NCBI RefSeq assembly: GCF_004114425.1
Contig: NZ_RDQF01000023.1
Span: 35,028-99,027, forward strand
DNA length: 64,000 nt
Reading direction: 5' to 3'
DNA from: Bradyrhizobium vignae
GTDB lineage: Bacteria > Pseudomonadota > Alphaproteobacteria > Rhizobiales > Xanthobacteraceae
Shown piece by piece: positions 45,404-53,313 of this stretch; within the stretch, counting starts at the first letter, position 1; the number at the start of each line of letters is the position of its first letter. The notes under the pieces were generated by a model that was given only the letters and a program-made list of their open reading frames with translations, was not told the origin of the DNA and did not search any database. A program made the translations under genes and the position numbers.

Positions 45404-45925
45404 TCATGCTCTACCCGCCACCGCTGCCGCGCGCCGCGGCAGCTTCCAGCCGGGCCGGATGAAGTGGCAGGTGTAGCCGTCGGGATAGCGCTCGAGATAA
45501 TCCTGATGCTCGGGCTCGGCTTCCCAGAACTCGCCCGCAGGCGCGACCTCGGTGACCACCTTGCCCGGCCACAGGCCGGACGCCTCGACGTCGGCGATGG
45601 TGTCTTCGGCAATCCGTTTCTGCTCCTCGCTCGTGTAGAAGATCGCCGAACGGTAGCTCGTGCCGATATCATTGCCCTGGCGATTGAGCGTGGTCGGGTC
45701 GTGGATCTGGAAGAAGAACTCCAGCATGGTCCGGAAGCTGGTCTTCGCCGGATTGAAGATGATCTCGATCGCTTCGGCATGGCCTTCGTGATTGCGGTAG
45801 GTGGCGTTCTTGACGTGTCCACCGGTGTAGCCGACGCGGGTGGAGATCACGCCCGGCTGCTTGCGGATGAGATCCTGCATGCCCCAGAAGCAGCCTCCGG
45901 CCAAAACTGCGCGTTCTGTCGTCAT
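45404..45925 (-). CDS. msrA: Peptide methionine sulfoxide reductase MsrA
   Basis: 173 residues from ATG 45925 with GGGAG upstream. It reduces methionine-S-sulfoxide in proteins. Catalytic Cys12 is in AGGCFWGMQ; YTGGHVKNATYRNHEGHAEA and FFFQIHDPTTLNRQGNDIGT are family marks. It converges on the winged-helix regulator. OsmC and a glyoxalase-like gene stand upstream on the same strand, giving a small stress group. Confidence 0.96.
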   Translation of the reverse strand: MTTERAVLAGGCFWGMQDLIRKQPGVISTRVGYTGGHVKNATYRNHEGHAEAIEIIFNPAKTSFRTMLEFFFQIHDPTTLNRQGNDIGTSYRSAIFYTSEEQKRIAEDTIADVEASGLWPGKVVTEVAPAGEFWEAEPEHQDYLERYPDGYTCHFIRPGWKLPRRAAAVAGRA

Positions 45926-46062
45926 CTGTCCGCTCCCAATGATCGTTCTGCCCATTCTGCAGCCATCGCATCATATAGGCTTTCGGCTGCCCGGCCGAAA
46001 GCCACGCATTGCACGTGCGTCCATCCGGTTCCTGTGAGCGGATGGACCCAAAGCGATCACCT

Positions 46063-46485
46063 CTAAATCAGCTTGGCGTCGAGTGTGATCGCGGCGTTGA
46101 GTACCTTCGAAACCGGACAGTTCTTCTCGGCCTCGCCGGCGAAGCGGGCGAAGCCGGCGTCGTCGAGATTCGGCACTTTCGCCCGCAGGGTCAGCGCGGA
46201 TTTGCTGATCTTGAATCCCTTGCCTTCGGGCTCGAGCGTGACGGCTGCTTCCGTCGAGAGCTCATCCGGCGTGAATCCTGCCATCTGAAGGCCGAAGGCC
46301 AACGCCATGGTGAAGCAGCCGGCGTGCGCCGCCGCGATCAACTCCTCGGGATTGGTCCCCTTCTCGTTCTCGAAGCGCGTCTTGAACGAATAGGGCGTCT
46401 GCGCGAGCACGCCGGATTCGCTCGAGAGATGACCGGTCCCATCGCGACCGGTGCCTTTCCAGACTGCCGTTGCCTTGCGGATCAT
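46063..46485 (-). CDS. OsmC-family peroxiredoxin
   Basis: 140 residues. A thiol peroxidase that reduces organic hydroperoxides. Two redox cysteines are visible: Cys57 in AAAHAGCFTMAL and Cys123 in KNCPVSKVL. The N-terminal WKGTGRDGTGHLSSES fits the OsmC branch more than Ohr. The AGGAG-like site before the ATG is good. Same strand as msrA. Confidence 0.94.
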   Translation of the reverse strand: MIRKATAVWKGTGRDGTGHLSSESGVLAQTPYSFKTRFENEKGTNPEELIAAAHAGCFTMALAFGLQMAGFTPDELSTEAAVTLEPEGKGFKISKSALTLRAKVPNLDDAGFARFAGEAEKNCPVSKVLNAAITLDAKLI

Positions 46486-46611
46486 CTCAATTCTCCTTTT
46501 GAATTCAGCACCGGCCCACCGTACCGGTGGAAGGCGGCATCGGCGTGACCGCCTGTCGCCGGCGCGCGACGACCATATCGTCGCGCGGCGTTGGCCAGGG
46601 ATGCAGCTGCG

Positions 46612-47301
46612 TCAAGTTGGCAGCTCCTGGCCGGCCTGCTCGCGGACGATATAGTCGGCGTACCAATCCGGCCAGTTCTCGTCGTGTCCGCCGGTCCGCG
46701 TCTCGTGCTCGCCATGCGCGATCGCGGCACGGCGCAGCGCCGCCGCCAGATCGGTCGCCGACGCGAATGTCGCGCCGTCGCCGGCGATGCGCCCGGGCAG
46801 CCGGGTCGTGACCTCCTGGAACAGCCAACCATTGCCGTCGGGGTCGCTGAACGATGCGAATGAGCTGTAGCTGCCGCGTTTCGGGTCGATACCGCCGGCC
46901 CGAACGCTGCCGAACAGATACGGCTCGTCGGGGCCGGCATGAAGGTCGCCGGCACCGTGGAATGGCGCGCTGACCTCGATGCCGCGGTCGAGCAGGTCCT
47001 GCCGGGCCGCTTCCAGATCGGAGACGATCAGGTACAGGCCTCGCGCCGAGCCGGGCGCTGCGGCGGTCACGTTCCTGCCGAAGATCACCGAGCAGGCCGA
47101 GCCGGGCGGCGTGAACTGGATCACGCGCCAGTCGTCGCCCGAGGCGAAATCGGCGTCCAGCCGCCAGCCAAGGCGCGCGTAGAACGCCTTGGCACGATCG
47201 ACGTCGGATACGGGGATCACGACAACCTCGAGCTTCATATCGATGCTGCGCGATGCCGAGGGCCCGATTCCGGTTTCGCGTTCGGTTTCGATTGTCGTCA
47301 T
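46612..47301 (-). CDS. Glyoxalase/bleomycin-resistance (VOC) family protein with C-terminal extension
   Basis: 229 residues from ATG 47301. The VOC fold is recognised from KLEVVVIPVSDVDRAKAFYA at the start and SFSDPDGNGWLFQEV near the end of the domain. A further 70 residues (ATDLAAALRRAAIAHGEHE; ENWPDWYADYIVREQAGQEL) form an extra segment found in some stress-linked VOC proteins. The substrate is unknown. Same strand as OsmC and MsrA. Confidence 0.88.
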   Translation of the reverse strand: MTTIETERETGIGPSASRSIDMKLEVVVIPVSDVDRAKAFYARLGWRLDADFASGDDWRVIQFTPPGSACSVIFGRNVTAAAPGSARGLYLIVSDLEAARQDLLDRGIEVSAPFHGAGDLHAGPDEPYLFGSVRAGGIDPKRGSYSSFASFSDPDGNGWLFQEVTTRLPGRIAGDGATFASATDLAAALRRAAIAHGEHETRTGGHDENWPDWYADYIVREQAGQELPT

Positions 47302-47335
47302 GGCGAACTCCCGTGGTGTGAGTTGAGGCTGTCCT

Positions 47336-48007
47336 TCATGCAATGGCCGGCATCACGATGGTCACGCGCGTGCCGCCCTGGCCCACCTCGCCGTGCAACC
47401 GCGCATCGATGCTGCGTGCGATCCCTTCGAGGATACGGCTGCCGGTGCCCTGAAGCGGACCGGTTGCACCAACGCCGTTGTCCGCGACCGTGCAGATCCA
47501 GGCGCCGTCGCGGCTCGTCAATTCGATGCGGATCAGCGCACCGCTCTTGTTGGGGAAGGCGTGCTTTGCCGCGTTCGTGACCAGCTCCGTCAGCATCAGC
47601 GCGAGGCGATGACATTGCGCAGCCGGCAGCCTGCCGCTCTCGATCGCGGCTTCACAGCGAATCCCTGCCGGCTCCAGCACCGCTTCGGAGAGGGCCCCGC
47701 ATAGATTTTCGAAGAACGGCTCCACGGCGACCGCCGATGGATCGTGGCTGTCCGACAGGAGCTGATAGAGCCTGCCGAAGGCGACGATGCGCCGCTCGAG
47801 CCGGTCCACCGCCAGCGACATGTCCCGTGTAGCCGCGCACGTGAAGTCGCGGCGGACCGACGCACCCAGCATCGTCAGCGTGTTCTTCATGCGGTGGTGG
47901 GACTCCCGCAGCACGAGCTCCCAATCATGCGACTGATCATCGATACTGGCAACGAACTGAAGTCGAGCCACATGGTCGTTCGGCCGAGCGCCGATACCGG
48001 ACATCAT
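47336..48007 (-). CDS. Soluble histidine kinase, HisKA_2 type
   Basis: 223 residues from ATG 48007 with GGGGAGG upstream. The dimerisation/phospho-acceptor segment ESHHRMKNTLTMLGASVRRD carries the His. An HATPase domain follows: LALMLTELVTNAAKHAFPNK (N-box), TVADNGVGATG (G1) and GTGSRILEGIARSIDARLHG (G2). No sensor or transmembrane part is present, so the input is intracellular or through another protein. No response regulator is adjacent; the one at 60186 lies 12 kb away. Confidence 0.88.
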   Translation of the reverse strand: MMSGIGARPNDHVARLQFVASIDDQSHDWELVLRESHHRMKNTLTMLGASVRRDFTCAATRDMSLAVDRLERRIVAFGRLYQLLSDSHDPSAVAVEPFFENLCGALSEAVLEPAGIRCEAAIESGRLPAAQCHRLALMLTELVTNAAKHAFPNKSGALIRIELTSRDGAWICTVADNGVGATGPLQGTGSRILEGIARSIDARLHGEVGQGGTRVTIVMPAIA

Positions 48008-48257
48008 AGCCTCCCCGTTGGAATAGATTGAACTCGAAGGCCATACTGGATGCGGCGCGCGCGTTTTGCCCGTTAGACGTTGCGAGATTCTGTTATGATC
48101 GGCAGCATCCGCAATCTCGCGGCGGACGACCCGCGCCTCGACGGTCAGGCACGCTGACGGATTGTCGCGGTCGCCTGTAGACCGCTCGCGTTTAAACCAA
48201 ATTTGCGGCGGGCTTGCCGGCGCGCGCGGGCGTCGCCACGCGATTTCGCCACTTTCG

Positions 48258-48300
48258 GCCAGTTTACTGAAGGTCTTGATCTGGTAGATCAAACTGCAGA
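48258..48300 (+). promoter_or_regulatory. Conserved upstream element of winged-helix regulator 2
   Basis: GCCAGTTTACTG, then 11 bases, then CTGGTAGATCAAACTG. Same blocks and spacing as at 42316. The surrounding 323-bp gap (48008-48330) holds no gene. Confidence 0.65.
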
Positions 48301-48330
48301 CTTCAGCTCGTTCACTGGAATCATTGGCCC

Positions 48331-51174
48331 GTGCCGGACACTAGCGAGCAGGATTCGGTCATTGCCTTCGGGCCGTTCCGCTTGTTCGCGAGATCGCGAC
48401 TGCTCGAGAAGGACGGTGCCCCGCTTCACCTCGGCGGCCGTGCGCTCGACATCCTGATTTTTCTCGCCGAGCGCGCCGGAGAGGTCGTTGACAAGCGGGA
48501 GCTGATCAAGCGCATCTGGGCCGACGTGAACGTCGACGAAGGCAGCCTGCGCTTCCACATCACGGCGCTGCGCAAGGCTTTGGGCGATGCCGGCGAAGGC
48601 TCCCGCTACGTCGTCAACGTCCCGGGACGCGGCTATTGTTTCGCGGCTCCGCTGCTCCGGCCTGCCGCATCGGAGAGCCGGAGCAGCCCGCCCGCCGCTT
48701 CGCCACCCTCCCTGCCTTTGCCGCTCGCGAAGATGATCGGCCGGGACGGTGCGGTCGAGAGGATTTCCACTGAACTTGCCGAACATCGCTTCGTCACGAT
48801 CGTCGGCCCCGGCGGGATCGGAAAGACGTCGGTCGCGCTCGCCGTCGCGCAGGGCGAGCTCGCGGCGTTCGACGGCCAGGTGTGTTTCGTCGATTTCGGC
48901 GCGCTGACCGATGCCCGGCTCGTCCCCGGGACGATTGCAGCCGCGCTGGGCCAGACCGTCAATTCCGAGGACCCGATACCAGGCCTGCTGACGGTCCTGC
49001 GCAGCCGGCGCATGCTGCTGGTGTTCGACAGCTGCGAGCACATACTCGACGAACTCGCTCCTCTGGCCGAGCGCCTCGTCCGCGAGGCGCCGCAACTGCA
49101 TATTTTGGCCACCAGCCGCGAATCCTTTCGCGCCGAAGGTGAGCGCGTCCATCGGCTGTTTCCGCTGGACTGCCCACCGGAGCGCGAAGGCCTCGGCATC
49201 GCCGACATCCTTGCCTATCCGGCAAGCCAGCTCTTCGTGGAACGCATTGCCGAAACTTTGAGCGAATTCGAGCTTCGCGAAGAGGATGCCCCGCTCGTCG
49301 CCGAGATCTGCCGGCGGCTGGATGGCATTGCGCTCGCGATCGAACTCGCGGCCGGACGCGTCAACGCCTATGGCATTGCCGGGACCGCCTCGCTGCTGGA
49401 CAGCCGCTTCTCGCTGCTGTGGCGGGGGCGGCGCACCGCGATTCCGCGGCACCAGACCTTGAGCGCGGCGCTGGCCTGGAGTTACGACCTGCTGCCGCCG
49501 GCCGAAAGCGCGACGCTGCGCGGCTTGTCGGTGTTCGTCGGGCCATTCACGCTGGAGGCCGCGTTGGCCGTCGCGTCCAGCCAGGGAATCAGCGCGCCCG
49601 AAGCGGTCGAGGCGATCTCGAACCTGCTCTCCAAATCCCTGATTGCGACCTCGCCGGCGGAGCGGCGGCTGCGCTATCGCCTGCTCGATACCACCCGCGC
49701 TTTCGTTGCGGACAAGCTCGTCGAGAACGGGGAAGCGGACCGCGTCGCGCGCGCCCACGCCGAATATTTCCGCGACTTCCTGCATGACATCGCGCTCAAA
49801 TCCACGGGCATGCAAGGCGCTGGCGGCTTCCTTCCCTATGCCGACCATTTGCCGAATGTCAGGGCCGCGCTGACCTTCAGCTTTTCGGAGCGCGGCGATC
49901 GGACTGTCGGCGTGGACCTGGCAGCCTCGGCGGCGCAGTTCTTCCTGGAATTGACCTTGCTGACGGAATGCTGCCGCTGGACCCAGCAAGCGCTGGCGTC
50001 ACTCGATACGAGCGCCGTGGACAGCCGGAAGGAGATGACCTTGCAGGCCGCGCTCGGCGTCTCCTTGATGTTCACGCAGGGCAATACCGAAGCGGTCCGG
50101 TCGGCGTTCACGCGCGGTCTCCAGCTGGCCCGGGAACTCGAGGACCTGCACTGGCAGCTCTGGCTGCTGCGCGGATTGCACATCTATCTGACCAGGGTCG
50201 GAGATTTTCACGGGGCGCTCGGGACCGGCGAACAGGGCGAGAGCGTCGCGCGAAAGCTGAACGATCCCGCCGCCACGCTGAACGTCGAATGGATGCTTGG
50301 CGTCGCGCATCATTTGATCGGCAACCAGGACAAGGCGGTTCGGTTCTGCGAGAGCGCGATGGTGCACAATCCCGACTCGCAACGGTTGAACATCGGCCAT
50401 CTCGGGTATGACGACCGCATCGTCGCGCTGGTGGCGCTGGCGCGGGGACTCTGGCTCACCGGCCGGCCCGAGCGGGCGATCGAGGCGGCGAAATACACGG
50501 TTCGCGAGGCTGAGCTGCTCGAACAGCCGCTCACCCTCGGCATCTCCCTGATCTGGACGATCCACGTGTTTCTCTGGGTCGGCGACTGGGACAACGCCGA
50601 ACTTCTGATCGAGCGGCTGATCGATCATTCGGCGCGGCACTTCCTCGGCCCCTATCACGCGGTCGGCATCGGCCAGAAGGGCGAGCTCCTGCTGCGCCGT
50701 GGTGACGTTGCCGGGGGCATCGAGCACCTTCGCCGCAGTCGGGCCACGTTATACGCGACACGGCACCGGATCATGACGACCGTATTTGCGACGGCGCTCG
50801 CGGAGGGTCTCCTTTCCCAGAATCAGCCCGATGAGGCCTTGCAGACCATCAACGAGGCGATTGCCGAGATTCCCGGTCACGGGGAGTCCTTTGACATGCC
50901 GGAGATGCTGAGGGTCAAGGGCGACATCCTCGTATGGGCAGGCCATCTCGCGGAGGCCGAGAACGTCCTGCGGCAATCGCTCGATCTGTCGCAGCGACAA
51001 AGCGCGGTCGGCTGGGAGCTCCGCGGCGCGATCAGCCTTGGCCGCATCTGGCGCCAGGCCGGAAAAGCCGGCGACGCACGCGACCTGCTCGCTCCACTCG
51101 TCGCGCGCTACCAAGAGGGGCTCCAGACGCGCGATCTGATTGCTGCAAGGGAGCTGCTGGGTACCCTGAATTGA
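48331..51174 (+). CDS. Winged-helix/STAND-type regulator with TPR-like C-terminus (paralogue 2)
   Basis: 947 residues from GTG 48331. Same plan as the gene at 42392: winged helix (IAFGPFRLFARSRLLEKDGA), P-loop GPGGIGKT, Walker B-like LVFDSCEHILDEL, the shared AGRVNAYGIAGTASLLDSRF, and a helical C-terminus rich in TPR-like pairs. The C-terminal half differs more than the rest, so the two may sense different signals. The duplication flanks MsrA/OsmC/VOC/kinase genes that run the other way. Confidence 0.9.
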   Translation: MPDTSEQDSVIAFGPFRLFARSRLLEKDGAPLHLGGRALDILIFLAERAGEVVDKRELIKRIWADVNVDEGSLRFHITALRKALGDAGEGSRYVVNVPGRGYCFAAPLLRPAASESRSSPPAASPPSLPLPLAKMIGRDGAVERISTELAEHRFVTIVGPGGIGKTSVALAVAQGELAAFDGQVCFVDFGALTDARLVPGTIAAALGQTVNSEDPIPGLLTVLRSRRMLLVFDSCEHILDELAPLAERLVREAPQLHILATSRESFRAEGERVHRLFPLDCPPEREGLGIADILAYPASQLFVERIAETLSEFELREEDAPLVAEICRRLDGIALAIELAAGRVNAYGIAGTASLLDSRFSLLWRGRRTAIPRHQTLSAALAWSYDLLPPAESATLRGLSVFVGPFTLEAALAVASSQGISAPEAVEAISNLLSKSLIATSPAERRLRYRLLDTTRAFVADKLVENGEADRVARAHAEYFRDFLHDIALKSTGMQGAGGFLPYADHLPNVRAALTFSFSERGDRTVGVDLAASAAQFFLELTLLTECCRWTQQALASLDTSAVDSRKEMTLQAALGVSLMFTQGNTEAVRSAFTRGLQLARELEDLHWQLWLLRGLHIYLTRVGDFHGALGTGEQGESVARKLNDPAATLNVEWMLGVAHHLIGNQDKAVRFCESAMVHNPDSQRLNIGHLGYDDRIVALVALARGLWLTGRPERAIEAAKYTVREAELLEQPLTLGISLIWTIHVFLWVGDWDNAELLIERLIDHSARHFLGPYHAVGIGQKGELLLRRGDVAGGIEHLRRSRATLYATRHRIMTTVFATALAEGLLSQNQPDEALQTINEAIAEIPGHGESFDMPEMLRVKGDILVWAGHLAEAENVLRQSLDLSQRQSAVGWELRGAISLGRIWRQAGKAGDARDLLAPLVARYQEGLQTRDLIAARELLGTLN

Positions 51175-51292
51175 CAGCATCTTCAACGGGATGCCGCCTA
51201 GGTGCGCGCTCGCAACTCCTAACAACTTCTAACACGCCAAGCCGCATACGCCCCGCCATGGTGGCCGCACTTCATGGTGGACGTGGCGGAAT

Positions 51293-52000
51293 ATGGCGCT
51301 TCTTGACGATGTAATCGATGCCAGCGGCGGCTTGGCCCGCTGGAACAGCTTGGACCGGTTTACGCTCCACCTGTCCGTCGGCGGATCGCTGTTCTCCAGC
51401 GCCGGACACGCCCGGGAATTCAAGGACGTGACCGCAGAAGGCTCGACCCGCACGCAGTCGCTCCGTTTCACCGGCATCACCGGAGGCGAACATTCCGGCT
51501 CCTTTCAACCCGACGCGATCACGATCGAGGGCCTGGACGGCGAAGTCCTGCGGACCTGGCGCAACCCGAGCCTCGCGTTCCCCGAGATCGGCTTGCCCGC
51601 GCTTGCGGACGAACTCCACCTCGTCTTCTTCTGCGGCGTCGCGATCTGGAACTATCTGACCAACCCATTCCTGCTCGCCCATCCCGATGTCGTGGTGGAG
51701 GAGCTGCCGCCCTGGCGTGAGGGCGCCGAAACGTGGCGGCGGCTGCGGGCGCAATTCCCCTCGGACCTGATCACGCTCGCACCCGAACAGATCTTCTATT
51801 TCGACGAGAGCGCCCTGCAACGGCGGACGGACCACGATCTCTTCGGGATCAAGGTCGCACACCACTCCTGGGCTCATGACAGCTTCGGCGGCATCGTTGT
51901 GCCGACACTTCGACGCGCGCAAACGCTGCAGCCTGACGGAAGCGTGATCGCCAAGCCCGTCTTGATGGATGTCGAGATCTTCGACGCCGTCTTCGAGTAG
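51293..52000 (+). CDS. Hypothetical protein, about 235 residues
   Basis: 235 residues from ATG 51293. It begins ALLDDVIDASGGLARWNSLD and contains LHLSVGGSLFSS, EFKDVTAEGSTRTQSL, FCGVAIWNYLTNPFLLAHPD and VVVPTLRRAQTLQPDG-like stretches. It resembles outer-membrane lipoprotein-type folds with beta pattern, but no signal peptide is seen. I do not recognise the family. It follows the regulator and precedes an AraC gene in the same direction. Confidence 0.75.
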   Translation: MALLDDVIDASGGLARWNSLDRFTLHLSVGGSLFSSAGHAREFKDVTAEGSTRTQSLRFTGITGGEHSGSFQPDAITIEGLDGEVLRTWRNPSLAFPEIGLPALADELHLVFFCGVAIWNYLTNPFLLAHPDVVVEELPPWREGAETWRRLRAQFPSDLITLAPEQIFYFDESALQRRTDHDLFGIKVAHHSWAHDSFGGIVVPTLRRAQTLQPDGSVIAKPVLMDVEIFDAVFE

Positions 52001-52286
52001 GGACGAGGACCCGCGAAAACGGCAGCCACGGCCCCTCAACGCCTAGCAATACTACCGAACCAGCAGACGGCCTCGCTGCACACTCGCGCGCAACGAACGA
52101 CGCTTGCTCGAATCAGAGCGTCTGCGACGAGTTGCCGCACCCGATGCACGCGCACAAAATCTAACAGATCCTAATCACCACTAACGGGCGTCCTGGCCAG
52201 CTCACGTCTATCCTCTCAGCATGGAGAGCATTCGGTTTGCGCGTTTGCCGGTCGCTGCAAACGGCAGCGAATCCCGAGGACCAACG

Positions 52287-53261
52287 ATGTCGAGCAACTT
52301 GCACGCGGCGCACGCCTGGATTGATTTTCCGGTTACCTCGCGGGATCATGAGATTCACGCAACTCAGGCGATTTCCAGGGAGAGCCAATGGCGTCGGATC
52401 GACCGCACGCCGGAGCAGGCGAGTGAGGGCATCACGATCTCGCGATGGGATGATCCGCGGAGCACCTCGTCGCACGAGACGACCACGCCGGAGGATCGCT
52501 ATTTCGTCGGCATTGCCCTGAAGACCACGCGCGCGAAGCTGACACGGAACGGCCGGATCATCTTCGAAGGCACCATGCCCGCGGGGTCGCTGTATGTCAC
52601 GGCGCCGTCGCAGCCTCTCGGCGCACAATTCCAGTCGCCGTCCGCCTTCCTTCACGTCCACATCTCCACGGATCATCTTCCGGCCCATGCCGACGGACTG
52701 AATGACCTCGTGCTGTTGCGCGATCCGCTCGCTGCGGAGCTCGCCAAGGCGCTGATCGAACATGGTGACGCCGCGGACCTGCAGTTCACCCGCTGCATCG
52801 GCCAGACCCTGGCGATGCATCTCACCCGCATCGAGCTGCCGCGCGTCAAGGTCAATGCCTTGCCGAAATGGCGGCTGCGGCGCGTCGAGCAGTACATCGC
52901 CGAACATTTCGACCGCTGCATCAGCCTCTCCGAGCTCGCCAATGTCGCCGGCCTGTCCAGGATGCACTTTGCTGCACAATTCCGCGCTGCGACCGGCTAC
53001 CGTCCGCGCGAATATCTCCTCACGCAGCGGGTCGAGCATGCGAAGGCGCTGCTCGCGACCACCGAGCGGCCATTGGCGGAGATCGCGCTTGTCGTCGGCT
53101 TCAGCACGCAGGCGCATTTTTCCACCGTCTTCAAGCGCATCAGCGGTCAATCTCCGGCGCGCTGGCGCCTCGCCAACGCCGGCGAACGGCTCGAGGCCGA
53201 AGCGCGGCCGAAGCGGCGCGCGCTTCCGGAGCGCGATTGGATCGCCAGCGCAGCCGCGTAG
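52287..53261 (+). CDS. AraC-family transcriptional regulator
   Basis: 324 residues from ATG 52287 (GAGGA upstream); ATG 52221 is an alternative start. The C-terminal pair of helix-turn-helix motifs is clear: SLSELANVAGLSRMHFAAQF and EIALVVGFSTQAHFSTVFKR, followed by SGQSPARWR. The N-terminal domain (PAGSLYVTAPSQPLGAQFQS) resembles a cupin sensor. It converges on the BisC-like gene. Confidence 0.9.
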   Translation: MSSNLHAAHAWIDFPVTSRDHEIHATQAISRESQWRRIDRTPEQASEGITISRWDDPRSTSSHETTTPEDRYFVGIALKTTRAKLTRNGRIIFEGTMPAGSLYVTAPSQPLGAQFQSPSAFLHVHISTDHLPAHADGLNDLVLLRDPLAAELAKALIEHGDAADLQFTRCIGQTLAMHLTRIELPRVKVNALPKWRLRRVEQYIAEHFDRCISLSELANVAGLSRMHFAAQFRAATGYRPREYLLTQRVEHAKALLATTERPLAEIALVVGFSTQAHFSTVFKRISGQSPARWRLANAGERLEAEARPKRRALPERDWIASAAA

Positions 53262-53263
53262 CT

Positions 53264-53284
53264 GTGGGGCGAGCGCCGCCCCAC
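53264..53284. terminator. Hairpin between convergent genes
   Basis: GTGGGGCG and CGCCCCAC pair around a 5-nt loop, a few bases after the AraC stop. There is no T-run, so termination is plausible but not certain. Confidence 0.45.
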
Positions 53285-53313
53285 ACGCTCGATCCGGGCT
53301 GCGCTGAAAAGCC

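Noticed and set aside
48289..49989. Minus-strand frame opposite regulator 2
   Set aside because: Shadow of the 947-residue gene, low-complexity Arg/Gln-rich.
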